64,000 bases of DNA, from assembly GCA_963921425.1 (NCBI GenBank), contig OY992832.1:1240001-1304000 (forward strand). The letters are read 5' to 3'. This DNA is from Dryas octopetala. Lineage: Eukaryota > Streptophyta > Magnoliopsida > Rosales > Rosaceae. Below, one piece after another: positions 19,924 to 31,675 of this stretch (position 1 is the first letter of the stretch; every line of letters begins with the position of its first letter). The notes beneath the pieces are model-generated. The model was not told the origin of the DNA. It did not search any database and saw only the letters and a program-made list of their open reading frames with translations. The translations under genes and the position numbers were made by a program.

Positions 19924-22900
19924 TTAATACAAGAATTTAAAACATATACAAGCAAATGCAGCAAATGCCATTGATTGAAATGCTAAGGAGCTCGGCATCT
20001 TTCCCTTGTCCTTCCTTAGGTAAAGGGCTTGGTACAAAGGTAGATTAATGACAACCAAAACCCCACATAGAACAATTTGCAAAGCCAATGTCTCATAAAC
20101 TTCTGCTATGCCCTTTGATCCAGTGATTGCTTCCTTCACAAACCCAGCAAAGCAGTACAAATTGAGCAATGCAAGTGTTGCCAATATCGTAAACATTGGA
20201 GAAGAAGCTCCAAATTCCATAATCTCTTTCTCGTATCGTTGTGACACATCTTCATCAGACACCTTTGCTGTTATTACAAATGCTGAATCAGAATATCCCA
20301 GGGAGTTTAAAATGGTATCAGTGAAGGCAAACAGGTAGGAGCTTGTTCTCTTGTAAAGCCATATACGTTGATCGTTCCACCAACCCAAGATTGTACCACC
20401 ATACCACAGAAATTCCACAAAACTCCAAGTGTACTTGGCAATTATCACGTATGCAAATGGTATGAGCCATGGGCTTGAGATCTGAATCCACAAAACAAAA
20501 GCCATTACAAACATTTAGATAAGAGCAAAATATAAGTAAGGTGTGACAAGTTAATGGGAACAACAGAGGAAGTGAGGTAGCAAACCTGTGGAAATAAGGA
20601 AATGCCTCTAAGGAGGTAAAGTGAAGGGACAATTGAGTAAAATAGTGTGGCCAAGCAATTTGAAGCCCAGAGACAGTAGCAACAATACCCAAGTTGGAGG
20701 CCTAAACTAATCTTTCCACATCCATACCATGCAGGACTGTACTTGGAAAGTAAAATCTGGAAATCACCTTCTGACCATCTCTTGTGCTGTACAAGTGTTT
20801 GAGGCAGTGTGGTTGGAGCTAATCCTAAGAAAGCTTTCCTTGTTGGATTGCAATACACTGATTTCCATCCCCGGCATTGGATTGATAGCCCCGTTATCAC
20901 ATCCTCAACCGGACATCCATATTTCAAACCCATCTGCAAATTATAAAAGATTCATCAAGTTCAAATATGTCAAATGAGAGAGAGAGAGAGAGAGGGAGAG
21001 AGAGACCTCTTTTCCCCATTGACTGTTGTGTTCAAATGTACAGCTTGCAAGAGTTTTTGAATTTTCTTGTAATTCATGAATGTCACTTTCTTCTGTTTTT
21101 CTACTCTTCTCCCACTTCATTTCACTCTTACATCCCTTGCTGAACTTCCTCCCACAAAGAGTGTCTCTTCTGTGAAAGCATCCACTTCCAATATACATAG
21201 GGCCCCCATAACCATCCAAACCATGGAATTCCACCTGTAATATCCACCACAGAGAATTCCAAACAAATCAGCTATGAAACTTGAGTTATATAAGTCTGAT
21301 TCCACTAACATATAATTTCATTTACATATATACTCACCTCGCCGATCATCCGTAATGTACTGCTATATAAATCATTCTTAGTAACGTTTATGAAATTCTG
21401 TGGGAACTGTACGTATGCAACCTCATGGCCTTTCTCTTCATCCATTAGGAAGCAGAGTGCATCCCTTATGGCCTTAGAGTTGTTTGAATACATGTCACAA
21501 TCTACATTAAGAATGACCTTCCCATTGCTAATGTTTGAAGATGCCCTTATCTGCACAAATTGAAGGATCTCAATCATCATAAACAAACAATCAAATCATG
21601 AATTGTTTTTTTTCAATGTGTGTGTATATTACACGCATGATGTATTACCAGTGCATTCATAGCGCCAGCTTTGAAGTTATGGTGATACTGAGGCCTCTTC
21701 TCACGAGCCAAATACACTAAAGTTGGCAATGCACATCCTTCAACATCTACTGAATTTGGGCCTCTCCCATCAATTACTATCTGTGAAAAAAATTAATTAA
21801 ACATCAAATTCAGACTGTAGTAGAAAAATTTATATCTCGAAACTCTTAATGTGTTTATGAGTGAAACTGATCACTTGCACTTTTATGTTTAAAAAAAATA
21901 ACAGTAACTAAAAATTGAATATTGGTTGATTACTTGGTTTGTTTATGAGCAACGATATCATGCAAAATATCATACTTGAAGAATGGTGTCATGGTCACGT
22001 GGAGATGAATATGAGTCCCACTCAGAAAAGCCTTTATGTTTGGTTCGTACTTCTTCTGAAACGCGACCAAGCTTCACTGCATTTTCGATACAACTCTCCA
22101 TGTCTTTGTATAATTTCTACAACAACAAATGGAGAAGTCAGCTATCGCTAAAATAATCAATAATGATATATATAAGTATATAACGATAATAATATTAAAT
22201 TCCTACTTTTCCGAGGTAAATACTACGTACCATTACAACAGTGTTTTTGATTGTGCTCCCCTAAATGAGTTAATTAATTTAAAATAAATAACAATAATAA
22301 TTATTTGATTATTAGTATATTGAGAACTGTATGTCATCCATGTCCTTGGCTCCTGGCATGCTGGGTTCTAAATTTATTTTGTTTTTTTTTTTTTTCAATT
22401 ATTTCTTTTTAAAAATTTTATTTCATTTTTTGTCTACGTGGCTAGCTATTTTTGGAGTGTGAGTGTCAAAAAATAGTAATTGAAGCACGTCTTTGCAATT
22501 TTTTTTAATTAAAGTACTAACTTGAAAATGAGTGTAAACTTAAGTAATTTGCTCTATATTTTTGGTACCACATAAATATCATCTCTTTAGTTTTCAATAT
22601 AGATGAAATTCATTTGTATAAGTAGATCTTATATTAAAGAGCTGGTACACATATGCCTCTCAGCATATATAGGACCCAATGGCTAATGCGAATTGGTGGA
22701 ATTTATCGAACGTTCCAATCCGATGGGTATGCCCACCTCTAGTTTATTACTCGGGTGGTGAGACTGAGAGGGATAAATTATTCTGTACAATTGCTATATT
22801 GACAAGTGGTATAACCAGTTTATTTGTTATAATATGAGTGGATGTTATTAATATTATACCTTATTAATATAAACACAACGTCCAATAATATCTTTACACG

Positions 22901-23903
22901 TTGAATTAATTATACAGTATATCGGTTATACCTTATAATTTTTCCAGAGAGGCCTTGACTAGTTGGCTGTTATGCGTCATGGATGACCCGATTCACATAA
23001 CCACTTATTCCTTTTGTAATTAACCATATCATTGAAATCATCGGCATGCCATAACTGACCCTTTCAAATTTGTATATTATCCTTTGTCTTCTTGGGTAAT
23101 ATTGGATCAAATTGCTGAATATAAAACAAGATTAGACTTTGACCCAATTTACTGTAATAAGCAAGTAGTACCTTAATGACAACCAAATCAGTGGCTTGAT
23201 TTTCATCGACATGATCTGCAGCTATTGTGACAAAATAAGCAGCAGGTGACCTGGGTTCCACATTATGTTTCTTGCAATATGGTATCCAATGCTTGGCAAA
23301 CTGAGCAGCCTCCAAAAGAGCATAGTATGTAAGTTGTGACCCTCCATCATCTGAGAGATACACACTGAGCTTCTGTGGTGGGTAATCATAAGCCATGACT
23401 GATAGAACAGTGTTTATCACCATCACTGGTGGCTCTATGCTTGGGTCTGCTGTGCACACAAATATGTCCACCCCCGGCAGCTCATTCTCATACCTGTTCA
23501 TTCCAAATTAATCAATACATAACAGAGATTAACATGAACGACTGATTAATTAAGTTTGTCCCTCAACTAAAACTAAAGCCATATACATATCCAAAAACAG
23601 AGTCTGAGAGATACACATATATAAGTAGTACCTTTGAGAGAGCCTGTCCTTGAAGGTGTGCCTATAAACACGGTTCCAGCGGGAGGCTTGAGTGAGGACC
23701 CAGTAAAAACCAAACCATATCTCAGCACCCAACAGCCCAATCCAACCAAACCTTCCATCTTCCCCTGCTTTTGGGATGTGACTTACCCTATAAACCCAAA
23801 TCAGACATATACCCACAAAAATAGACGCTGCAAACAACCTATATATCACTCTTCCCTTGGCTCTCTTCGTCTCAAACAATGCTAAATGCCCTTCCTTTCC
23901 CAT
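19924..23903 (-). CDS. CSLE: Cellulose synthase-like protein E, copy E (intact)
   Basis: Eight exons on the reverse strand: 23632-23903, 23172-23493, 21976-22116, 21649-21780, 21338-21550, 21007-21234, 20586-20933 and 19924-20481. They sum to about 737 residues. I chose the start at [13 protein letters not shown] by paralogy; an in-frame upstream Met exists but lies in the CT-rich leader. The GT2 signatures [30 protein letters not shown] and QHKRWSEG are all intact. Spans are as in copy A. Intron 2 is long (about 1.05 kb) compared with copies A-C. The exon 6 donor is again GAG|GTCTCT. A compact TATA box lies about 75 bases upstream of the ATG. No disruption is seen. Confidence 0.9.
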
Positions 23904-23976
23904 CTCTCTCTCAGCTCTCTCTCTCTCTCTCAATTGGAAAATGATATATATTTGTTTATGTGTCTGCGTGCATGAG

Positions 23977-23987
23977 GTTATATAGCA
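23977..23987 (-). promoter_or_regulatory. Probable TATA box of CSLE copy E
   Basis: The reverse strand reads GCTATATAACC, about 75 bases upstream of the copy E ATG, with a CT-rich leader between. The same element is recognisable upstream of pseudogene D. Confidence 0.55.
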
Positions 23988-24115
23988 ATGAGTAATGACA
24001 TCTGTCATGGTTCAATTCAATGATGAATCTTTTTTTTGCAATTTTGCTCACTTTTCATCTAAAATACTGTGATATATTTAAAATATTACGTATGAGTTAA
24101 TCTATAAATATTTTA

Positions 24116-25482
24116 GAGCAAATTACAATTTAGTAACTTAACTTTACATATTGTTTCAACTTAGTACCCCAACTTTGAAAACTTGCAAAAAAATACCTCA
24201 AATTTCATTTTGTGTCAAAATAGTACCTCCGTTAGTTTTTCCGTCAAATAAACTGTTATCTGCTGATGTGGCAGGGGTATTTTCGTCATTTTCTTTAAAT
24301 TTAAAAAATAATAATATTTTTAAAAAAATTTAATAAAAAAATAATTATAATTTCTTAATTTCATTAAAAAAAAAAAAAACAAACAACATTTCCCAGCCAT
24401 CCCCCCTCCCTTCCCCACCCCCCACCCATCCCTTCCCTCCTCCTCCCCGCCCCCACCCAGCCAGCCCCCTACTCCCCCCACCCATCCCCTCCCTCATCCT
24501 CCTCCCCGCCCCCACCCAGCCAGCCCCCTACTCCCCCCACCCATCCCCTCCCTCATCCTCATCCCCGCCCCTACCCAGCCAGCCCCCAGCCATCCTCCCC
24601 CTCTCCCTGCCTCGACCCACCCTCTCCCCCACCCCAGTCCCGTTGCACCCCCTCCCACAGCCTCAACGCTGTCGCACCCCCCACCCCCAGCCCCGTCGTT
24701 CTAAAATAATTAAAACTTTTAAAAATTAATTTTAAAAACAAATTGGGGGGAGATGGGCAGGGGATGGGTCGGGGTTAGGTAAGGGGTGAGGGGGCTAAGA
24801 CTGGTGGTGGGTCGGGCAGGGAAATAGGGAGGACGGCGGGCTGGGTTAGGGCGGGCTGGGATGGCTGAGGGAAGGGTGGGGGCGGGAAAGGGAAGAGATG
24901 AGGGTGGGGCTGGGGTGCGACGGAGGCTAGGGCTGGGAGGTACGACGAGGCTGGGGTGGGGGGTGGGGGGTGTGACGGCGCTGTGGCTGGTGGGGAGGGG
25001 GTGCGACGGGACTAGGGTGGGGGAGAGGGTGGGTTGGGGCAGGGAGAGGGGGAGGATGGCTGGGGGCGGGGAGGAGGAGGAGGAGGGAGGGGATGGGTAG
25101 GGGGAGTGGGGGGCTGGCTGGGTGGGGGCGGGGAGGAGGAGGGAGCGGATAGGTGGGGGGAGTGGGGGGCTGGCTGTGTGGGGGCGGGGAGGAGGAGGGA
25201 AGGGATAGCTGGGGGGTGGGGAAGGGAGGGGGGATGGCTGGGAAATGTTGTTTTTTTTTTTTTTTAATGAAATTAAGAAATTTTAATTATTTTTTAATTT
25301 AGAGAAAATGACGAAAATACCCCTGCCACGTCAGCAAATAACGGTTTATTTGACGAAAAAACTAACGGAGGTACTATTTTGACACAAAATGAAAGTTGAG
25401 GTACTTTTTTGCAAGTTTTCAAAGTTAGAGTACTAAGTTAAAACAATATGTAAAGTTGAGGTACTAAATTGTAATTTGCTCA
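24116..25482. mobile_element. Foldback MULE-like element, 1.37 kb, 9-bp target duplication
   Basis: Long terminal inverted repeats of roughly 180-200 bases start GAGCAAATTACAATTTAGTA on both ends. They are flanked by a perfect 9-bp direct repeat AATATTTTA (24107-24115 and 25483-25491). Inside, a C-rich arm (about 24390-24700) is complementary to a G-rich arm (about 24740-25240), so almost the entire element is one large inverted repeat. The C-rich arm holds a tandem repeat of period 59 (CACCCAGCC at 24454 and 24513, a variant at 24572). The G-rich arm mirrors it (GGCTGGCTG near 25112 and 25168). No transposase is present. Termini and target size fit a non-autonomous Mutator-like foldback element; the G-rich open frames are artefacts. 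Confidence 0.88.
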
Positions 25483-25509
25483 ATATTTTATTATTTTCTC
25501 TTCTTTTTT

Positions 25510-25884
25510 TTTTTCCCCAAAACCTGGTTCTCCCTTTCTCACACAGACCCAGACCCAACTGAGAGATGGAAAAGCTTGGTGGTGCTCACGCCGGCGAGAG
25601 AAAATCTTTATCAACAAAACTTCACCATTCTTTAAAATGCAGAGAGGTTTCGAGCGTAATTTATCCGCTCGAGATAAAATCTTTGAACGAATTTTAATAA
25701 CTTGAGTCCATGATTCTTTCACCCGGTATTCCTTCATCACCCATAATCTAATATTCATGTCAAATGGATTTGGAGTAGACGATACACAAAGACAATTTCT
25801 AATAGTCCCAATTCCAATGAAGACATATTGTTTGTTTTTAGAATAGGGTAATGGCACAAAATCCTGATTTGCAACCCGCCCCAT
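25510..25884 (-). pseudogene. F-box-associated domain fragment
   Basis: A reverse-strand frame of about 125 codons contains IRLWVMKEYRVKESWTQVIK and PLCILKNGEVLL. These are the hallmark of the F-box-associated interaction domain of plant F-box/kelch proteins. There is no F-box and no N-terminal half. The frame then runs into unrelated serine- and Arg-rich sequence. It starts only 18 bases beyond the MULE-like element and precedes the duplicated R1 segment, so it looks like a stranded gene fragment. Intact relatives are SCF ubiquitin-ligase adaptors. Confidence 0.65.
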
Positions 25885-25891
25885 TCAAGCA

Positions 25892-26146
25892 ATAATATTT
25901 ACAATTGAGGCCATTATAGGTCCTTCAGGAACCCATTTTTAGGGCAAAGACCCGAACGATGGTTTCACGCCTGTTAGGGAACAGTTGGGTCTGGGTTGGT
26001 CGGGAAGTGGCCGGCCTGGCCATGGCTGTGTTGGGCTGGCTGTGTGCAACGTCACACGAGGGAGAGAAAACAGGGGAGAGAGAAGAAAAGGAGAGTGTGG
26101 TTGACTGGTTGCAGGTGGTTGGCGCCGGTGAGTTGGGCTAGGATGG
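25892..26146. other. Non-coding DNA between F-box remnant and repeat R1
   Basis: Moderately GC-rich non-coding sequence (GGCCGGCCTGGCCATGG near 26010). No homology to neighbouring features was recognised. Confidence 0.35.
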
Positions 26147-26171
26147 AAATGTTGGGCTGCGGAAGAAGATG

Positions 26172-26172
<1 letters not shown>

Positions 26173-26240
<68 letters not shown>
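26173..26240. repeat. (GA)n microsatellite
   Basis: An almost uninterrupted AG run at the left end of R1, followed by an A tract. The matching run in R2 is 28651-28712. The long serine/leucine or arginine/glutamate frames across it are artefacts. Confidence 0.95.
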
Positions 26241-26245
<5 letters not shown>

Positions 26246-26360
26246 AAAAACATGGGATGGAGAGAAAGGAGAAGAAGAAACAAAGAAAAAAAAAAAAAAG
26301 GGGGAACGGGTTTTGAGGAAAAAAATAAAATATTTATGAGTTAACTTATAATTAGTTTTT

Positions 26361-26871
26361 GGCTCAATTACAAATACACTCATCAATTATAGGACATATT
26401 TTAAATTGATTCATAAATAAAAAATTATTTCATATTAATATACTAACTAATATAAATTTACAAATTACCACATCCGTTACAAATTTCGTTAATAAGTACG
26501 TTAAATACCAGTGTAGACAGTGCTGATGTGAATTTTTTAAATGATGTGGACACCAAATTTAAACCATATGGATTAATGATGTCATATTTAATTATATTTT
26601 TAGAGGGTTTAAAAGTTTTGTTAGTTTTTATTTTTTTAATCAATATGACATTATTAATACATGTGGAGCAAATTTGGTATTCACATCATTTAAAAAATCA
26701 ACGTCATCGTTATCCAAAATAATATTTAATTATCGTTTTTTACGATATTTATAATGGATATACTATTTTATAACTTTTTATTAATTAGTAGACCAATCTG
26801 AAATAATTTTTTATTCATAAATCAATCTGAAATACTACATATAATTAGTGAATGCATTTTATAATTAATTT
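26361..26871. mobile_element. AT-rich MULE-like MITE in R1
   Basis: About 511 bases flanked by a perfect 9-bp direct repeat TTAGTTTTT (26352-26360 and 26872-26880). The ends are diverged inverted repeats more than 100 bases long. The left end reads GATTCATAAATAAAAAATTA and the complement of the right end GATTTATGAATAAAAAATTA. No coding capacity. The copy in R2 is 28832-29350. Confidence 0.72.
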
Positions 26872-27141
26872 TTAGTTTTTTAATAAAATTAAGTTAAAGG
26901 GAATGAGCAAAATTACTTTCCTTTTTTTTTTTTTTTACGTGTCTGCTACAACCGATTTTGAAATTATTAATTACATCTGTCATCAATCGCTAAATTAGGA
27001 TATCTACACATGTTTGACAATTTCTTATGTGATTGTAGGTGGGGCACTGATAAAGAGGGGAGTCCAAATCTAAATCTACTCCGCGAGTTGTAAATAAAAA
27101 TGGACATTATATTAATGTGGACAGTGACAGTCTACAGCTTT

Positions 27142-27161
27142 TTTTATTTTTTTTGGGCCAA
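27142..27161. mobile_element. Short T-tract insertion with target duplication (R1 copy)
   Basis: TTTTATTTTTTTTGGGCCAA sits between the near-direct repeats GACAGTCTACAGCTTT (27126-27141) and GACAGTCTACCAGCTTT (27162-27178). The R2 copy is at about 29618-29640. See the findings for the family of such insertions. Confidence 0.55.
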
Positions 27162-27316
27162 GACAGTCTACCAGCTTTGAATGTTAGAAAAAGGCCAAAA
27201 GGGGGTCAACTGCGCGGCTGCGCCCACAAGGCTTGCGCTAGCTCTACGCTATCATCAATTTCTTTTTCCCACCAACCAATTTGTGTTGGAATTAATTATT
27301 TTGCATTAAATATCAA

Positions 27317-28628
27317 ATTTTTGTGGGTATATGTTTGGTTTGGGTTTATAGGGTGAGTCACATCCCAAAACCAGGAGAAGATGGAAGATTTGGTTGGATT
27401 GGGCTGTTGGGTGCTGAGATATGGTTTGGCTTTTACTGGGTCCTCACTCAAGCCTCCCGCTGGAACCGTGTGTATAGGCACACTTTCAAGGACAGACTCT
27501 CTCAGAGGTATATATATGTCTCTCTCTATTTGGATATGTATATGTGTGCTTGAAATAATGACTCTATGAAGTTCTTTCAACCTAACCAAAAAAGGAAATA
27601 AAACTCTATGGCTTTAGTTTTAGTTGAGGGACAAACTTAATTGATTACTTCATGTTGGTCTCTGTTATGGAGCATGCCTTTGATTAATTTAGAATCAAAC
27701 AGATATGAGAACGAGCTGCCGGGGGTGGACATATTCGTGTGCACGGCAGACCCAATCATAGAGCCGCCAATGATGGTGATGAACACTGTTCTATCAGTCA
27801 TGGCTTATGATTACCCACCTGAGAAGCTCAGTGTGTATCTCTCTGACGATGGAGGGTCACAACTTACATACCATGCTCTCTTGGAGGCTGCTCAGTTTTC
27901 TAAGCATTGGATACCACACTGCAAGAAATACAATGTGGAGCCAAGGTCACCTGCTGCTTATTTTGCCTCCATAGCTTCTGACCATGCAATCGATAATGAT
28001 CAGGCTAAAGATTTGGTGGTCATTAAGGTACTAATTCTTTACCATATTGGGTCCAAATGCAACATTGTTAAAAATATGCATGCACTGAGGCTCCAATTTG
28101 GTAATTTAAATTGTTACTATTACCCAAAACGCCAAAAGTAAAATGAAAAACGGTTGAACATTTTTTTTTTTTTTTCAAAAAGAAAGTATAATTTATGGTA
28201 ATTAAATTGGGTCAATAATTTGGTTAACTTGAAGAGATAAATGATATTTATTATGTGAATTGGGTAATGCGTGACGTGTTTTCAAGCCTATTGCATATAG
28301 CTAATGGCTCTCCTCCTCACACATGGCATGGGTCCGTCCCACACATTTTTGTGCTGCAAGAACAGAGACCCATCACTCTGCTAAATGCCAATGTTACTTC
28401 AGCCGTTATAGTGGAAAAGAGTGCATATAAGGACATGGATGACGTACTTTTCCTAATATATATAATAATAATAATGAATTTATTATTATTGTTATCATAT
28501 TGCTAATTTGCAATTAGTATTACATTATTTATAGCTTACTGATTGATCCATTTGTTGTTGTAGTAATTATACAAAGACATGGAGAATCAAATCGAGAATA
28601 CAGTGAAGCTTGGCCACATTCCAGAAGA
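27317..28628 (+). pseudogene. CSLE fragment F (partial exon 1 to partial exon 3)
   Basis: This stretch is collinear and nearly identical with 2922-4267 of copy A, introns included. It starts mid exon 1 ([12 protein letters not shown]), covers exon 2 (27703-28027) with intact SDDGGSQ, and stops inside exon 3 after LGHIPED. The start codon and first 27 codons are absent. The first codon of exon 3 is TAA instead of CAA (at about 28564), and everything after is missing. It shares some variants with A and others with B, so it is a third, independent copy of the same recent ancestor. It is bracketed by direct repeats R1 and R2. It cannot encode an enzyme. Confidence 0.88.
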
Positions 28629-28646
28629 TGTTGGGCTGGGGATGGT

Positions 28647-28650
<4 letters not shown>

Positions 28651-28712
<62 letters not shown>
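28651..28712. repeat. (GA)n microsatellite in R2
   Basis: Pure GA run at the left end of R2, right after the junction with CSLE fragment F. Confidence 0.95.
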
Positions 28713-28714
<2 letters not shown>

Positions 28715-28831
28715 CACAAGGGATGGAGAGAAAGGAGAAGAAGAAACAAAAACAAACAAAAAAAGAGAAAGGGGAACCGGGTTTTGAGGAAAAAAATAAA
28801 ATATTTATGAGTCAACTTATAATTAGTTTTT

Positions 28832-29350
28832 GGCTCAATTATAAATACACTCATCAATACTCATCAATTATAGGATGTATTTTAAATTGATTCATAAATA
28901 AAAAATTATTTCATATTAATATACTAACTAATATAAATTTATAAATTACCACATCCGTTACAAATTTCGTTAATAAAGACGTTAAATGTTAGTGTTGACG
29001 TGAAATTTTTAAATGATGTGAAGACCAAATTTAAACCATGTGGATTAATAATGTCATATTTAATTATATTTTTAGAGGGTTTAAAAGTTTTGTTAGTTTT
29101 TATTTTTTATTTTTTTAATCAATATGACATTATTAATACATGTGGAGCAAATTTGGTATCCACATTATTCAAAAAATCAACGTCATCGTTGTGCAAAGTG
29201 ACATTTAATTATTATTTTTTACAAAATTTATAATGGAGGTGCTATTTTGTAGTTTTTTATTAATTAGTTGACCAATTTAAAATAATTTTTTATTCATAAA
29301 TCAATCTAAAATAACACATATAATTGGTGAGTGCATTTTATAATTAATTC
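28832..29350. mobile_element. AT-rich MULE-like MITE in R2
   Basis: Same element as 26361-26871, with the same 9-bp flank TTAGTTTTT (28823-28831 and 29351-29359). It contains a small local duplication of ACTCATCAAT near 28850-28865. Sharing the insertion site with R1 shows that it was present before the R1/R2 duplication. Confidence 0.72.
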
Positions 29351-30485
29351 TTAGTTTTTTAATAAAACTGAATTAAAAGAAATGAGCAAAATTACTTTCC
29401 TTTTTTTTTTTTTACGTGTCTGCTACAACCGATTTTGAAATTATTAATTACATCTGTTATCAATCGCTAAATTAGGATATCTACACATGTTCGACAATTT
29501 CTTATGTGATTGTAGGTGGGGCACTGATAAAGAGGGGAGTCCAAATCTAAATCTACTCCGCGAGTTGTAAGAAAAAATGGACATTATATTAATGTGGACA
29601 GTGACAGTCTACAGCTTTTTTTATTTTTTTTTTGGGCCAAGACAGTCTACCAGCTTTGAATGTTAGAAAAAGGCCAAAAGGGGGTCAACTGCGCGGCTGC
29701 GCCCACAAGGCTTGCGCTAGCTCTACGCTATCATCAATTTCTTTTTCCCACCAACCAATTTGTGTTGGAATCAAGGAATAAAATTTCGGTTTCGAGGAAA
29801 TTTTCGATAGAAATTTCGATGAAAATTTTCGTGGAAATTTCGATTAAAATTTCGATTTCGATAAAATTAGACAAAAACGACGGAAATTGCTATCAAAATA
29901 CGGAAATTTTGAATAAAACTTGACCATATGTTTATTGAACATATTATCTACTACATTTATAAAAAACATTGAAGAAACCAAATTATATAGTAGGTTTCAT
30001 ATGATATAAGGTAAATATAATGCGCGCTGGACAAATACTGTTAAATAAAATTAGTATAATGAATAAATGAAATTAGTATATTATTTATACTCTATAATTT
30101 AGAGACTAAATCCTAATACTAAACCTTATATACTCTATATACCTTAATACTCTTTATACTCTATAATTTATAGACTAAACACTATATGCTCTATAATCTA
30201 TACTCTATATTGTTTAGGATATGCTATAGGATATTAGTGTTTAGGCCCTTTAGGATATTTTTAATTATTTTTTATATATAAATATATTAGAATTTAAAAA
30301 CAACTAAACGAAACACCAAAATGACCAAACGAAACCCGAAACCCGAAACTTTTTTTTTTTCTTTCCAATTGCCCAAAGTCCCCAAATCTCGATCAACCCT
30401 AAACCTTTTTTTTTTTTTTCCTTTTCATTTGTTTTCCCAATTATTTGTTTTTATTTTATACTTAAAATTAAAGAAGGGCAATATC

Positions 30486-30505
30486 TTTTACCAAAAAAAA
30501 AAAAA
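30486..30505. mobile_element. Short A-tract insertion with target duplication
   Basis: TTTTACC plus thirteen A lies between AAGGGCAATATC (30474-30485) and AAGGACAATATC (30506-30517). Opposite orientation to the other T-tract insertions but the same CC-A(n) structure. Confidence 0.45.
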
Positions 30506-31615
30506 AAGGACAATATCACTCACATTGCTATATTAATAGTCAGGAGGAAGTTTATTGGGAACCATTATAGAAAAAAAAAAAAACAATAAATATAAACAGA
30601 GGATTCAATCCCCCTAAAAAAAAAAAAAAACTCCAACCCTCCAACAATAAACATGCCCAACCCATCTGCGTAATAAGTCACATTAATTAATATAAATAAG
30701 GACACATGGTTTTGAATTTCTCACTTCTCTTTCTAAGTTTCTATTTCTCATCTTTTTTCCCAAAAAGTCGAAATATGGCAGCCATAGATAAGGGTTGACC
30801 ACATCTGTAATTGTGGCAACTATGTGACCATTCAATAATTATATATTTTTAATAAAGTTTATAAATATTTATAATGGTTAATTTAGAGCTTAACATTTAT
30901 GCTTAAAGTCTAAAGACTATGTTGTAAATAGAACTCAAGTATTATCAAAAGTAAGTTGTAATTGGCATATAGTCACAATTGTGTAATTGTCATATACAAT
31001 TGTTTTTTTTTTTTTAACGAAAAATGAGTGAGCCTTCAAATGAGCGTTTAATGGGTATCTGAACATTGGACAAGGCCCTAAACAAATTCCTTCCCTCCCC
31101 TTAATATATAAAACAAAAAAATTTGTGAATTAATATTGTATCCAAAAAAAAAAGTTGTTTTGAGTCTTGAGACTTGTACAAAAAATAATAGGATTGAAAA
31201 TAATTTAATTGTCATATAAATATAATTAAATAAATTTAAAAACAACCATGTGAAGCAAACCCAACAAAAAAAAATAACACATATGATGAATAAGGTTTTC
31301 TTTTTTTAATGTGTAAGGTTCGAGATAATGCACTAGCCCTACAAGGTGCATTGTCAAATTGTCAATAATAGCAAATATGTTATAGACTTATAGCCTTTTG
31401 AATTGTAAAAGTAACTCTGCAGTTTTACTTCCCCATTTCCCCATTCCTTCCTTTTTTTTCCGTAAAGCATGCTCTAGGCTCCAGCTCCCCCATTTGGCCA
31501 TTCCCCATTTCCCCTTTCTTTCCTTGTTTTTTTTTTCTTCTTTTCCTTTCTCTCCAGACTTCACCCAGACCACCCTTTTCTTCTTTTCCTTTCTCTCCAC
31601 AAACTCCACCCCGTG

Positions 31616-31620
<5 letters not shown>

Positions 31621-31673
<53 letters not shown>
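31621..31673. repeat. (CT)n microsatellite
   Basis: Pure CT run of about 53 bases inside the 29772-32062 element. Confidence 0.95.

Positions 31674-31675
<2 letters not shown>

Larger units (their letters stand above)
26147..27316. repeat. Repeat R1 (direct copy of R2)
   Basis: About 1.17 kb nearly repeated at 28629-29771 plus 32063-32098. It begins near ATGTTGGGCTG, includes a GA tract, a MULE-like MITE (26361-26871) and a short T-tract insertion. It ends at TTTTGCATTAAATATCAAAT, where CSLE fragment F begins. R1 and R2 therefore flank fragment F as direct repeats. Confidence 0.8.

Noticed and set aside
22120-23170. Possible insertion in the long intron 2 of CSLE copy E
   Set aside because: The intron is about 1.05 kb, longer than in its paralogs, but I found no inverted or direct repeat ends marking an element.
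23904-24008. Upstream in-frame Met extending copy E by 35 residues
   Set aside because: The extension reads through CT-repeat leader and the TATA-like site and is absent from paralogs, so the start at 23903 is preferred.
24861-25267. Gly/Arg-rich open frames
   Set aside because: They arise from the G-rich arm of the foldback element; no conserved residue pattern.
26138-26386. Leu/Ser-repeat and Arg/Glu-repeat frames across GA tracts
   Set aside because: These are translations of a dinucleotide microsatellite. The same applies at 28567-28890, 31388-31921 and 33614-34027.
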